From Cladopsammia gracilis (lineage: Eukaryota; Cnidaria; Anthozoa; Scleractinia; Dendrophylliidae), in assembly GCA_022457155.1 (NCBI GenBank), contig JAJGOT010000238.1, forward strand, positions 758,501-822,500: a stretch of 64,000 nt of DNA, in the 5' to 3' direction. This document shows positions 12,733 to 23,812 of the stretch, one piece after another. The notes under the pieces were generated by a model that worked only from the letters and a program-made list of their open reading frames with translations, did no database searches and was not told the DNA's origin. The number at the start of each line of letters is the position of its first letter. The first letter of the stretch is position 1. Both the position numbers and the translations under genes were made by a program.

Positions 12733-13532
12733 GGGATAAAATCTTGTTTCGAGGAACTTCATACGATTTTATCAATGCGGGGCGATATTTCTTCTTCGGA
12801 AGTCAGAACCGAAGAAGTGGAGTTTTGAAGAAGTTTCAAGCAGCCGAGGGACTTAACAGTAAAAGAAATTACATTTTTCTAAGGGAATTTATGTTGATAT
12901 TAATTTGTGATCTCGTTAGTTTTGGAGAAATGTTTATAAAACGTGCTTAAATTCTGTCGGATTCACATCTTGATTTTCGCCATGTGCTCAGCCAGACATC
13001 TCCTCGATGCGCTAATGGTACGCTTTTTGCTTTTAAACATAAATTAACGGATATTTGAATAAAATTTTTCAAAAGAAGATTTTGTTGTCCATTTTTATGT
13101 GTTTGTTCATTCATTACATCGGTTGAAAAGCGATTTTATGTAAACAAAACTGGACTTGGATTTTATAGTCCTAACTACACTCGCCTCGCGTGCGCAAAGA
13201 TGTCTGTGTATTTTTTGCAATTTTGATTTCCAAATCAGTTTCTCGGGCAATTTTCGATACGCAACTGGTGTATTTTATTCGGAAATTAGTCATACCAGTT
13301 ATTCTAGACCGAGAAAAAGTTGTTTTGTAAGCTTTTGTGCAGTCTAAATGTACTGCGCAGACGGTCGCGTAATACTGTTTTTGAGAATTGCTAAAATTGA
13401 AAAATAGCCCTGTCGTCGATCATAATTCTAATTTTTCTTGTGCTTCCCACCTTTCACCTAAGTTAAGCTTATTATCATCGTTTCTGTTCAGAGAGCTCCG
13501 CTGTTAGGCTAAGCCTATCTATATATATTAAG
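12733..13532. repeat. Diverged ~0.8-kb repeat, copy 2
   Basis: Direct-oriented copy of 8190-9040, ~3.7 kb downstream, with small indels. Confidence 0.8.
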
Positions 13533-14557
13533 TCTATAGAAGGACTTGCATCGTGTCAATGTGTTGTCTTTGTCTTGTGTTTTGTTTTGTTTAAAAGATC
13601 TGTGAAATTATATCGACACTTCTCTTTCATGAATTAATATTTAGTTCGAATACTTGTGACCAAAACCTTAAAGTTCAAATGAACCAAACATTTGACGTAT
13701 TTTCTTTTAGTCTAATATTAGTGCAATGTGTTGAAAGAGGATCAAATAAACATATTCTGAAGTTTAAAACTAATTGGACTTTGCATCGCAGAGATATTGG
13801 AAGTTGAAAAATGCAACTTTTTGGCCTCCATAATTGTAGAGCGATCGGAAAAATTGTCGGAAAATTGTCGGAAACCAATAGTGACGTCACTATTGACCAC
13901 CTTAAAACAGTTAAGGAATGAAGTCGGTGACTGAGCGGAAAACTATGATGTTTTATTCTGCGATAAACTGCAGCAACAATTGTCCATTTTCAATACGAAA
14001 ACAGTGAAAATCTTACACGCAAGTTAGAATACTCATGTATTCGCCAGAAGAGAGGACCCTGGGAACGCGGTTGGCTCGCCAATAGTGACGTCATAATATT
14101 TACCAATCCTACCACTTGAAGCGCGCGGCCATTTCAGAAACGTTTTCGTGAAGTCTTCGGAAATCTTCGTACTTTTAGCTATGTGACTTACTTAAATGCT
14201 CAGGAAGGCAAATTGTTGCATAAGTATGCTTAATTATGGTTTCCTTTAACGTTTAAATAGCTTTAAATGGATAAACAAAAAATTCAAATTTTTGGTTCAT
14301 TCAACCTTTAAATTGTTGCAGCTAAGACGGTGATTTGAATTTGTTACTGAAAAACAAAAGACCACAAGAGAAGTTGAAATAAATTTAGTTCACCGTGCGC
14401 TAGCGCTTTTTTTCTAACACAACGCGTTGATTAATTTTTTTTAACACAAATTCCCTAAAAGCACTGCAAAACATTACAAATTATTTTGAAGCGAAATACC
14501 GCAAATGTTTGGATATAAGAAGCGCTTCAGTCGATTTTCTTGCGAAAAACATAATAT
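13533..14557. other. No gene seen
   Basis: AT-rich sequence with two AGTGACGTCA motifs (about 13881 and 14086). No repeat pair or coding frame identified. Confidence 0.4.
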
Positions 14558-14791
14558 TCAACCGCCCTTAAGCAGTTGCGAATCGAAGCAGTTATCTGAA
14601 ATAATCAACAGGGTGATCAACTTCCACTGGTAAAATGGACTCGAAAAGACGATCACAAGTCGATAACGAATCGCCGCTTCGCTAGCAAATTCATTCAGTT
14701 TTAGTTTCGAAAACAAAATCCACACGAGGAACAAAGCGCTAGCGCTCAACAACATTTTCCAAACGGATTGAAGACGAGCGACCAAAGCCAT
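14558..14791 (-). CDS. Doubtful small ORF with one membrane-like segment
   Basis: 77 codons from ATG at 14791-14789 in good context (AAATGG). Starts MALVARLQSVWK and continues with a hydrophobic run (MLLSASALFLVWILF), like a signal anchor. No recognised family and no splice support; could be the last exon of the array gene upstream or chance. Confidence 0.2.
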   Translation of the reverse strand: MALVARLQSVWKMLLSASALFLVWILFSKLKLNEFASEAAIRYRLVIVFSSPFYQWKLITLLIISDNCFDSQLLKGG

Positions 14792-15159
14792 TTCAAGGCC
14801 GGTTTCTCGGTATGGTCGACGGCAGGGCCGGTATTGCCACCAGCTCAAAAGAGTTTTGATTTGAAAGGTCGCTTGGTCGAATGGTAAACTCGATTTTTCA
14901 TTTTCGTGCAGATAACGTTTCCAGTTATTGCTATAGTAAATGGAAATCTGAAAATTGAAGTGCTAAACCCTGTGTGTATTATCGAAATGTTTTCTTAAAA
15001 AAATGTCATTGCGCAACTGCTAACGCTCTACATTTTGCATTTTTAAAAAACATCCTGACCAAGACCAACTGATAGTTAATCGATATGTTAACCACTGTGA
15101 AAATAAATTGAACATGTCAAAATTTCTTAACTCAGTGAACACTGATTCTAGTAGCTTAC

Positions 15160-15300
15160 CTTTGCTTTCACCAGAACACCACTGCTGTCCGCCTGTACCA
15201 TTCAATCGAGATTTTTGTTTCGTCGAACACAACCTTCTTTCTTCAACATTTGCTCCTTGTTCTTCGCAAATCTGTAACTTCGGCCCTGTAACACTGACAT
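15160..15300 (-). CDS. Module array: second exon, copy 1
   Basis: 141 bp, phase 1 to 1, acceptor CTATAG, donor GTAAGC. Begins DVSVTGPKLQICEEQGANVE and ends GGQQWCSGESKG. With the start exon it would give a ~68-residue Cys-containing N-terminus. Downstream exons were not found. Confidence 0.55.
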
Positions 15301-15393
15301 CTATAGAACAAATAACAAGACCGACTGAGTGAGTTTATAAACCAAATTATCTTAGTTTTATAGTGATCAGTTTTTTGCTGACAACTAACATAC

Positions 15394-15457
15394 CGTCACA
15401 AGCAAATAATCTTTTATCGCTTTCGCTGCTGAAGTCATCTATGCATACTTCGCACAT
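15394..15457 (-). CDS. Module array: start exon, copy 1
   Basis: ATG at 15457 then 21 codons and one base before a GTATGT donor: MCEVCIDDFSSESDKRLFACD. Cys at 2, 5 and 20 suggest a metal-binding or disulfide N-terminus. An open frame continues upstream of the ATG (LLFNIEREKERDT), so the start is not certain. Splices in phase to the module at 15300-15160. Family not recognised. Confidence 0.5.
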
Positions 15458-17020
15458 AGTGTCCCGCTCCTTTTCTCTTTCAATGTTAAACAGCAAACCT
15501 TAGCACAGTAATTCAAATTTGACGGAGAAAAATATTTCTGTGCTATTTATTAAACGCACTGTAGCAAGTTGTACCGCTGTTTCACATTAATGGATATGTT
15601 TACCACCCTCTATCCTTTTACTGGTTAAACCAGTTGCGCAACGTATTTTTTAACCAATTGCCGTACTACTTTCAAAACGAGGTCCCTTCATGACGCAAGT
15701 GGAACCCAAGACAACGCCAGACTTTGAATATAATTAATTTGTCAATTTCTACAAAGGAAATAGCCACTTTACTACGCACAATTTTAACCAAATCATGATG
15801 TCTTTAATTGCAATGAAAAGACGGCAACTTGCCTAGAACTTTTTGTGTGAAAATATCTTACTTTTGACTACAAATTAATGCAAGTTTCCAGTGGGTGGAG
15901 TTTGAATTTAAGGTCAATTCTGTGACGCAAGTGGTGTACATGGCAACTCCTCGCTTGCAGGGAGCTTTTTCGAAACAAACAAGATGTCAGGATGTATCCC
16001 AATTTTTGCTTTGAAATAATTTTTATTTACCAAGTTTGTGCTGGACAGAATGCCAGAATTTGAATATTTTGAAACTGATTCATTAAGGCAAGATACCAAG
16101 TTTTTGCTGGACAGAATGCCAGAATTTGGATATTTTGAAACTGATTCATTAAGGTAAAAATTGCACCCCAGATGAAAACAAATATCGAACAAAAAGGAGT
16201 ATCCGAACTAAAAAGCTATTTATATATCAATTTATTCATGGTACCTTCTAAACTATTTGTCGTTGAGTAATTACATATAATATAAATCAATTTTTCTTTC
16301 GTTTCTCTTCTAAACTTAAAAATTTGAAATAAGTTGAAATTGTCATCTGGAAAAGATTTAAATTGCTTTTAACTGGCGGAAGCAACTAAAGACATTTTTT
16401 TCCTTTTTGTGCAGTAAGCAAATAGGTGAATTTCGGTTACAAAATAAACATTTAATTTATGTTATCGTAAAACAAACGAGTTTTAAATATCTATTAGTAT
16501 GAATTGTTTTTTTTTTCCGTTAATGAGTGGTGGCCTACTAGATTCGCCAGTTATCCCAATTTAACTTTATAATACCGGTACATGAAAATCGTAAATATTT
16601 TTAAGTTTTAAAAAAGGTGAATGGTAAAACACTTATTCATCAGTCTGAGGCATCATTTTTTTCAGTTTGGATAACCGTTATGTTATGATAATTCGAAACA
16701 TTTGGACTATGGAAGGCTAACTGGAAATATCTTTATATTACTTTCAGGCCGTTTGGGTTACTAATATGTTAACTGTTACGTAATCAAATAACTCAAAATG
16801 TTCGAACTAGGGGTATCAGACATGATTTATCTTTCCCTTATGAAAGAAATTAAAAAACAATGCTAAAAGATTGCAGAATTTCGTTGCATACCTTCACATC
16901 ATCTGGAAATATCTTTATTTGATATTACATTCAGGGCGTTTGGGTGATTAATATATTAACTATTACATAATCAAATAATTCAAACCGTTCGTGTTATGGA
17001 TACATTGAGACATAACTGAC
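15458..17020. other. Array spacer with promoter-like block and a 62-bp tandem duplication
   Basis: 15590-15720 is one copy of the repeated upstream block. Two near-identical ~62-bp units lie at about 16025-16150 (GGACAGAATGCCAGAATTTG in each). The rest is AT-rich with nothing seen. Confidence 0.55.
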
Positions 17021-17146
17021 CTTTCCCGTCACCCGAATGCCATTGCCGCGCTCCTTCATCAGTCATTTGAAATTCCATTTTCATAGAAGACAACTCCTTT
17101 TCGCTTGTGTTGTCGATTTGATCTTCACGAATCTGTAACTTCAACC
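17021..17146 (-). CDS. Module array: second-type exon, diverged copy 2
   Basis: 126 bp, phase 1 to 1, acceptor TCTACAG, donor GTCAGT. Starts LKLQIREDQIDNTSEKE and ends RQWHSGDGKG. The position where a start exon would be (about 17222-17260) keeps only the donor-like end, so the start exon is lost. Confidence 0.5.
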
Positions 17147-17852
17147 CTGTAGAATACAAACGGTTAAACGAAATGAGCGAGCTAGTGATGTAAAAAAAAT
17201 AATTTTTCACTAATGGCTAACATACCTTCACGGACGCAAAATGCTTTTTTTTTAATCCTTTCCTTGTTTAATTGCATGTAATCTTTAAAAAATTTCATTC
17301 AGGCTCATACTGCAAATTATGGCATATAGTAATTCGAAATATTGAAATATTTCTTCTGATCTGTTCTATCAAAACTAACGTCCTTGTAGCAGTTTTGTTT
17401 GATGAATATGCTTACCACTTTCTACTCCTTTCAGGTTAAACCAGTTTAGCAGCATCATTTTCAACCAATTATGATAGTTGTAGTAACTTCTTATCGAGGC
17501 TACTTTTAATGACGTAAGTGGTGCACATGGCAACGACCCGCTTTCAGAGTGACATTTTTGGTAATTAATCTTCCCTCAATTCCCGCAACGACGCGGCAGC
17601 CAAATATCGAATAACATTTCCATAAACTCAAACAAGTCTCATTAAATTTCACTGCAAAAAAAGTACTGGTTTCAGTTTTTCGTGTGAACAATTTATCTCC
17701 TTGTTAGTTATGACCACAATCTCTATTTAACGCAAGTGGATAACTAAGTTGTTGCTGTCAACCTTCCATACCGACAAACTTCATGTTGTTTTCAGGAAAA
17801 AAATTAAAACAAAACGACAAAAGGTATGCTCTAGATCAATGGTAAGCATTAA

Positions 17853-18251
17853 GGTGGGCAGACACTAGGGGTCATGTAGCAGGGACATGTCGCAGGGACA
17901 TGTCGCAGCGACATTTAGCAGCGACAAAAAATTGTGTAGTACACACTGAGGGACATGTGGCAGGGACATGTAGCAGGGACATGTAGCAGGGACATGTAGC
18001 GGGGACATGTAGCAGGGACAAAATCATAGCGTTTGCACACACATGAAAATGTTGCGGGGACATGCATGTTACAGGGACATGTCACGGGGACACGTTGCAG
18101 CGACAAGTCCCCTCGTGTGAACTGATACTATCACAACTGTGCAACAACAATTTTGGGGACATTCTGTCCCCGCGACGTGTCCCATGAAGTTCAACAAGTT
18201 GAACTCCGTGCGACATGTCCCTGCTACATGACCCCTCGTGTCTGCCCACCT
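17853..18251. mobile_element. TTAA-flanked TIR element built of GGGACATGT repeats
   Basis: Inverted ends GGTGGGCAGACACTAGGGGT (left) and GGTGGGCAGACACGAGGGGT (right, reverse), flanked by TTAA at 17849-17852 and 18252-18255. The inside has many variants of AGCAGGGACATGT on the left and inverted forms on the right. No protein. Confidence 0.8.
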
Positions 18252-18255
18252 TTAA

Positions 18256-18607
18256 GGTGCCTTCGCATGCACGACAAACAAACTTTGCGAATGCAAACGT
18301 GAACGTGAACGTGAACATGAATGTGAACGTGAACGTGAACGTGAACGTGAACGTGAACGTGAACGTGACCTCATCAGTTGGCAAACTGTTGGCGACAACA
18401 AGTTTCTATTCTCGCCAACGTTTTGGCCAATTTTATTGTGTGGCAAACTGCTATTGACGTGTGCATGTTTGTCAAACACAAGTTGTTCACTTTCAAGAAA
18501 TTAAATCCCGCACACTCATTTCGAGATTTGGCGTCCCGGCACGCGAGTGAAGTTTGTTGTATGTAAACCACCACGAATTGCCAACTGTTTCCCGTGTGAA
18601 GGCGTTT
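18256..18607. mobile_element. Second TTAA-flanked element with a GTGAAC hexamer array
   Basis: Shares the TTAA at 18252-18255 with its neighbour and ends at TTAA 18608-18611. Ends are only partly inverted (GGTGCCTTCGCA and AACGCCTTCACA). Contains (GTGAAC)n at about 18298-18369. Confidence 0.6.
18298..18369. repeat. Hexamer array (AACGTG)n
   Basis: About 12 head-to-tail copies of GAACGT with two variants, inside the element at 18256-18607. Not a telomere motif. Confidence 0.9.
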
Positions 18608-18628
18608 TTAAATTTCAATTTAGCTTAC

Positions 18629-18760
18629 CTTTGCCTTCACTAGAATGCCAGCGCAAATTTCCTTTATCAGTCAATTGACAAGTCTGCGTCATCGAAAACA
18701 GCCCGTTTTCTGTTATTCGAACTTCCCAATTAGGTAATTTCAGGCCTGTAGCATGACCAT
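18629..18760 (-). CDS. Module array: second-type exon, diverged copy 3
   Basis: 132 bp, phase 1 to 1, acceptor GTGCAG, donor GTAAGC. Starts DGHATGLKLPNWEVRI and ends LRWHSSEGKG. Its start exon is decayed; only donor-like CATACCGTGA remains near 18834. Confidence 0.5.
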
Positions 18761-18947
18761 CTGCACAGCAAACGAAAAGAGCAAGTGAGTAATCTGAAAC
18801 TATCATAGTTTCGCGCTACTTACTAAGTCTTAACATACCGTGATCTTAGCCCACACCTGGCATATTATTCGCCATTTTATCTTTTCTCTACGAATATAAT
18901 TTGACTAAGAAAATCTTATACCGATCGATTAACCAATCTGGTGGATA

Positions 18948-19085
18948 GAGCAGTTTTCCATTGTGTCGAAAGTAATTACACAATTGCTTTGGTTTTGCAT
19001 TGCTATGCTTTGTGATTGGCTAAAAAATCTCGCGCCACTTTCTCGACCAATCAGAAGTAAAACCAAAACCAATCGTGACTTGGGA
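18948..19085. mobile_element. 5' end of a GAGCAGTTTTC MITE
   Basis: Matches the left half of the complete copy at 53571-53854, including CTTTGTGATTGGCTAAAAAA; the right half is absent. Confidence 0.8.
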
Positions 19086-19285
19086 TATAGCGTGGATGAC
19101 TACCCACAATATCTTTCTGGATTGTCGCGTGCACTTTTACGCTTTTTCCGACAACCTTCCTCGAAACAGCTGTATAAAGCTTTCATCGCATGTACAACAG
19201 CACAGGTAGGTTTGGATCGTTTCCTTATTTCCTTTTTTCAGAGTGGGTGTTTTACAACCAAGACACCATATTTAGAGATAATGCC

Positions 19286-19800
19286 TTAATAATAATAATA
19301 AATTCAAATTTGTACCGCGCAGGTTCTATAAAAATATTCAACTGCGCCTTACAATAAGATATCAATATTAAAAGATAAAATAGGACTTAAAAATGACAAT
19401 TCTAAAATTCCGTTGAATAAATTATAAATAACGCTGATCAAAATAATAATTGACAACAGCTTATTGTAAACACTAACATAACTAATTAAATGCCTTATTA
19501 AATAAAAAAAGTTTTAAGTCTACTTTTAAAAATATTCAAACTAGCTAGAATTCGACCGAATTGAAGTTGGAAGCAGATTCCAAAGTCTAGGGGCGGCGCA
19601 GCTAAACGATCTATCCCCCAAGGTCTTGGGAGTAGGGCACAAAAAATATGCAATCCTTTATATTGTAAAAAGATTACAATAGGTTTGGCCTTTCCTTAAA
19701 CCATTTATTAACTCAATAATTGTATCCTAAATAAATAAATAAACAGAACCAAAATTCGAACTGAATGGCTCTTTGAGGATTAAATGTTAACAAATAATTC
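19286..19800. other. Repeat-like sequence, unclassified
   Basis: AAT-rich start, then TTGTACCGCGCAGG and a block near 19560-19640 (CAAAGTCTAGGGGCGGCGCA) of the kind found at LINE 3' ends. Not assigned firmly. Confidence 0.3.
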
Positions 19801-19886
19801 TTATTAGTAACTACAACTTATTAAACTGTGTACGTTAAGTAAAGGAATTTCATATTATTTGCTCGGTAGCGAGCTTCGACACATAC

Positions 19887-20027
19887 CTTCCCGTTCCTCA
19901 GAGCGCCATTTCCACTTATCATGTTCAGTCAAATAACGATGACCATTTGCAAAGTATAGGTTCTTTTTCTCTCTTTTTCTTCCTTCATCTTCATTTATCT
20001 GTTGGTTGATTTCTGTGCTGCTACTTA
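19887..20027 (-). CDS. Module array: second-type exon, divergent copy 4
   Basis: 141 bp, phase 1 to 1, acceptor TTTACAG, donor GTATGT. Ends DKWKWRSEEREG and has EKKNLYFANG in place of ERRLCSTKQK; same length as the 15.2-kb module despite low identity. Confidence 0.5.
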
Positions 20028-20432
20028 CTGTAAAAATAGCCAGAAGTAATTTCAAATTATATTCATTTTGGTGCCTTTGACGAGGGATTACCAGTTACAT
20101 AATATTTAACATCGCAATTTACTTTCATCTGCGGTTTTGATTGCCAATTATGAGTGTATTCTTACTAACACAGGTCATATTACCCACGTCCTTTTCCTGA
20201 CAATTTTGTAGCGATCTGTGACAATGACGTGCTATAAAATAATACAGTTTTCCCTTTCTGGCAGAACCTTAATTAACTACATCGTCGGTGAATGAATTTT
20301 TCTCCGCTCTGTCCAAGACCGGCAGATAGTTAATGGTTATATGTCAAAATTTCGAAACTACTACAAGGCTAACGAAGTGCAACATTGCGTTCATAGCCAA
20401 TAGTGAACTGAACACTGATTCTAGAAGCTTAC

Positions 20433-20543
20433 CTTTGCTTTCACCAGAACACCACTGTTGCCCTCCTGCACCATTCAATCGAGATTTCTGTTTCGTCGAA
20501 AACAGCCTTGTTTCTTCTCCGTTCACCGTTTCTTTTCCGACAA
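20433..20543 (-). CDS. Module array: second-type exon, copy 5b
   Basis: 111 bp, phase 1 to 1, acceptor CCCAG, donor GTAAGC. Starts VGKETVNGEETRLFSTKQ and ends QQWCSGESKG. The flank 3' of it (GGCTAACGAAGTGCAACATT) is duplicated beside the next module, so this pair arose by a recent local duplication. Confidence 0.5.
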
Positions 20544-20654
20544 CTGGGAAATGAAATTGAACATGTCAAAATTTCTAAACTACTACAAGGCTAACGAAGT
20601 GCAACATTGCGTTCATAGCCAATAGTGAACTGAACACTGATTCTAGTAGCTTAC

Positions 20655-20738
20655 CTTTGCTTTCACCGGAACGCCACTGCTGCCCTCCTGCACCATTCAA
20701 TCGAGATTTCTGTTTCGTCGGCCCTGTAACTCTAACAT
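20655..20738 (-). CDS. Module array: second-type exon with in-frame deletion, copy 5a
   Basis: 84 bp, phase 1 to 1, acceptor GTACAG, donor GTAAGC. Reads DVRVTGPTKQKSRLNG and ends QQWRSGESKG: 19 codons from the middle of the standard module are missing without breaking the frame. Confidence 0.5.
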
Positions 20739-20833
20739 CTGTACAACAAATAGAAAGACCGACTCAGTGAGTATATAACTGAACTAAATATCTAAGTTTC
20801 GTTTTGATCAGCTGTTCACTAACCGCTAACATA

Positions 20834-20897
20834 CCGTCACAGGCGAATAATGTTTTATCGCGTTCGTTGCTGAAGTCATCTACGCACACTTCGCACA
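20834..20897 (-). CDS. Module array: start exon, copy 5
   Basis: 64 bp: ATG then MCEVCVDDFSNERDKTLFAC, donor GTATGT, phase 1. Splices in frame to 20738-20655. Open frame continues upstream of ATG for many codons, so a longer N-terminus is possible. Confidence 0.5.
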
Positions 20898-21039
20898 TGG
20901 TGTCCTGCTCCTTTTTTCTTTCAATGTTAAACAGCAAATCTAATTCGAATTTGAGAGGAAATGTTAAACAATAAATATTAGCAATTCGAATTTGAGGAGA
21001 ATTAACGCACCGTAGCGATTTGGGCCGCTGTTTCACGTT

Positions 21040-21300
21040 AATGGGCATGGTTAAACTAATTTGACAGCAGTACTTCCAACCAATAGCTGCATTAGCTCCA
21101 CATGACGCAAATGGTGCACATGGCAACGCCTCGCTTTTAGGTCTTTTTGGAATCGAATTATTACCAATCTCTATACTTTTTTCTGGTTAAACCAGTTTGG
21201 CAACATCTTTTAACCAACAGCTATACTAGCTTCAAAACGAGGTTCCCTTAATGACGCAAGTGGTATACATGGCAACGCTTCGCTTTGGAATACAATTTGT
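21040..21300 (-). promoter_or_regulatory. Repeated promoter-like block upstream of start exon copy 5
   Basis: Two tandem copies of a unit with GGTTAAACCAGTTTG, AACCAATAGCTGCATTAGC (CCAAT-type), CATGACGCAA and ACATGGCAACGC. Same unit lies upstream of start exons at 15.4 and 23.0 kb. Promoter role is inferred from position only. Confidence 0.4.
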
Positions 21301-21905
21301 CAATTTCTACAAGCACACAATTAATTTTCTTCAGCCAAATGAAGATTTCGTTAATTCCATTGCATAAAAGACGGCAACTTGCCTTAAATTTTTCTTGTGA
21401 AAAAAATCTTATTTTATTCATGTTTTTTTTTCTGAACTATTAATGTTTGAGATTACAGATTTAAAACATAAAACTCTCCCACTGATTTCACTTTTATTCT
21501 TATATCGTTGAAATAAATTCAAATATTTATCTTGTTGATACGTATTTAATTTAATATTGACTTATATTTCTGCTAACCACTTAAGTCAAGGACTAAAATT
21601 TCCCTCGAAAGAAAATTATTATATCCTGCTTAATTGCTTTTGAGAAGGCGATAATTAAAATAGTCATTTTTTTCGCGGTATGTAAATCGGGCGATTTCGG
21701 TATACTAATGAACTGCAACATTGCGTTCATGGCCAAATTTGTCCTCGTACCAAAATTCCCATTTCCTGCTAAATTGATTTTGGGAAAGCGGTAACTTAGT
21801 TAATTTTTTCGCAGTATGTAAATCGGGCGATTTCGGTATACTAACGAAGGGCAATATTGCGTTCGTGGTGAATAGTAAAACTTAAAACTGATTCTAGTAG
21901 CTTAC

Positions 21906-22046
21906 CTTTGCTTTCACCAGAATACCACTGCTGTCCACCTGTACCATTCAATCGAGATTTTTGTTTCGTCAAACACAACCTTCTTTCTTCAACATTTGCT
22001 CCCTGTTCTCCGCAAATCTGTAACTTCAGCCCTGTAACACTAACAT
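21906..22046 (-). CDS. Module array: second exon, copy 6
   Basis: 141 bp, phase 1 to 1, acceptor CTACAG, donor GTAAGC. Nearly the same as the 15.2-kb module (DVSVTGLKLQICGEQGANVE to GGQQWYSGESKG). Its start exon is split by the element at 22157-22995. Confidence 0.55.
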
Positions 22047-22156
22047 CTGTAGAACAAATAACAAGACCGATTCAGTGATTTTATAAACTAAATTATCTCG
22101 GTTCGTGTTGAATCAGTTTTTTACTGACCGCTAACATACCGTCACAGGCAAATAAT

Positions 22157-22995
22157 AGGGAACTTAAGATACAGGCGTTTTCGCGGCGACGGCGACGTGA
22201 AGACCGATTAGGAATGGGGCGAGGTCGACTGCGCATGTTTTCCTGCCGTCGCCCACACGTCGGCGACGTGACAACAGTGATTTTGCCGTCGTACCGAAAA
22301 CGTGGGTAAGTTTGCCATGATTTTCCCTTTATTGTTAACTTATGCACAGTTTAAACGCTGTCTTTTTTTTAACAAGTCCCTTTTTGTGCTTTTGGAAACT
22401 TCATTTGATGATATGACAGATAATTACAGCGATTTTGCTCTTTCCTGTACAGACCGAACACAAATCGATATGACCGACGGTGCCAAGTCAAGGATAAACA
22501 AGAGTCAGCAAGCCGTCTCAGCAGCATACAGAGGCACTTTATTCCATCCACCCGGCTTTCCTTATCTAGCTTTTACACCGGTAGGATCTGCAAAACTTCA
22601 GCAAGAACAGGAATGTCTTTCTTTTCAAATCTAAATTCTGCCTTGCACTCAGCTTCGTTCATGTTCTCAAGGTCGAAGCGAGGACATTCACCGTATGGAA
22701 AACTAGGATTTTTCGGCTGCAACATTTCATACAGAACTATGAAATCTTTATCACTAATAAGTTTAGCGTCGTAGTAAAGAGTAAGAAGTAAACGAAACTC
22801 TTCGAAACTAACCATACTAAGGCAGCGAAACAACTTAAATTCACAAAGCAACCTCAATGACTCGACGAAGTCGCGAAGGACCTCGTCAAAATCTTAACAA
22901 CTTAAATTTTGGCGCGAGAACGGCAGCCTCTGACCCAGTCTACCCCGGTTATCACGTCGCCGTCGCCGCGAAAACGCCTGTATCTTAAGTTCCCT
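22157..22995. mobile_element. Harbinger-like element, 839 bp, in a coding exon
   Basis: Near-perfect inverted ends of about 40 bp (AGGGAACTTAAGATACAGGC at the left; GC-rich next part), flanked by a 3-bp AAT duplication. Encodes on the minus strand a fragment like the N-terminus of Harbinger (HARBI1-type) transposase and lacks the catalytic DDE part, so it cannot move by itself. Confidence 0.85.
22573..22827 (-). pseudogene. Harbinger transposase N-terminal fragment
   Basis: Open frame including NPSFPYGECPRFDLENMNEA and then ECKAEFRFEKKDIPVLAEVL, typical of the region just before the DDE domain in animal Harbinger transposases. It stops there; the nuclease domain is absent. ATG choice (MVSFEEF or a Met 13 codons upstream) is uncertain. 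Confidence 0.7.
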
Positions 22996-23169
22996 AATCT
23001 TTTACCGCGTTCGTTGCTGAAGTCATCTACGCACACTTCGCACATAATGTCCCGCTCCTTTTTTCTTTCAATGTTATACAGCGAATCTAAGCACAGTAAT
23101 TCCAATTTGAAGGAAAAAATATTTTTCTGCTATACTAATTAACCGCACCGTAGCGATTTGGGCCGCTGT

Positions 23170-23580
23170 TTCACGTTAATGCCTATGTTTACCCCCTCTA
23201 TCCTTTTTCTGGTTAAACCAGTTTGACAGCATCACTTCCAACCAATAGATGCATTAGCTCCACGTGACCCAAGTGGTATACATGGCAACGGCTCGCTTTT
23301 AGGTCTTTTTGGAATCGAATCATTACCACCTTCTATCCTTTTCCTTGTTAAACCAGTTTGACAGCATCACTTTCAACCAATAGCTGCATTAGCTCCACGT
23401 GACCCAAGTGGTATACATGGCAACGGCTCGCTTTTAGGTCTTTTTGGAATGGAATCATTACCACTCTCGATCCTTTTTCTGGTTAAACCAGTTTGGCAAC
23501 ATCTTCTTTATTTAACCAACGAGGTTCGGTTCCCTTCATGACGCAAGTGGTACACATGGCAACGCCTCGCTTTGGAATAT
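23170..23580 (-). promoter_or_regulatory. Repeated promoter-like block, about three copies
   Basis: Tandem units at about 23185-23310, 23325-23450 and 23455-23580, each with CTGGTTAAACCAGTTTG or close, the first two with CCAATAG(A/C)TGCATTAGC and CACGTGACC. Upstream of the broken start exon of copy 6. Confidence 0.4.
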
Positions 23581-23812
23581 AATTTGTCAATTTCTACAAG
23601 CGCACAATTTTCTTTGAAGATTTCTATTAAATTCCATAAAAGAAGGCAAGCAGCCTCGAATTTTTCTTATAAAAATAAAGCTTCCTGTCAGTATTAGGAT
23701 AAAAGAAAACTGTCAAAAGTTTTAAAGTTTAAAACAGTGAAATGGTAATTTTTATTTCGTGTTACTAATCCACGATATGTTGCTTTCTAGATATGTAAAC
23801 AAAATCACAAAC

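Larger units (their letters stand above)
22140..23045 (-). pseudogene. Module array: start exon copy 6, broken by a transposon
   Basis: 5' half at 23045-22996 (MCEVCVDDFSNERGKR..) and 3' half at 22156-22140, separated by an 839-bp element. Joining the flanks over the AAT duplication gives the uninterrupted sequence seen in copy 1 (GCAAATAATCTTTTA). The exon cannot be used as it stands. Confidence 0.85.

Noticed and set aside
17872..18106. Short Cys/Pro/Thr repeat ORFs (minus)
   Set aside because: GGGACATGT repeats inside a TIR element.
22302..22634. 110-codon plus-strand ORF inside the Harbinger-like element
   Set aside because: It overlaps the transposase fragment on the other strand, which has the recognisable motifs.
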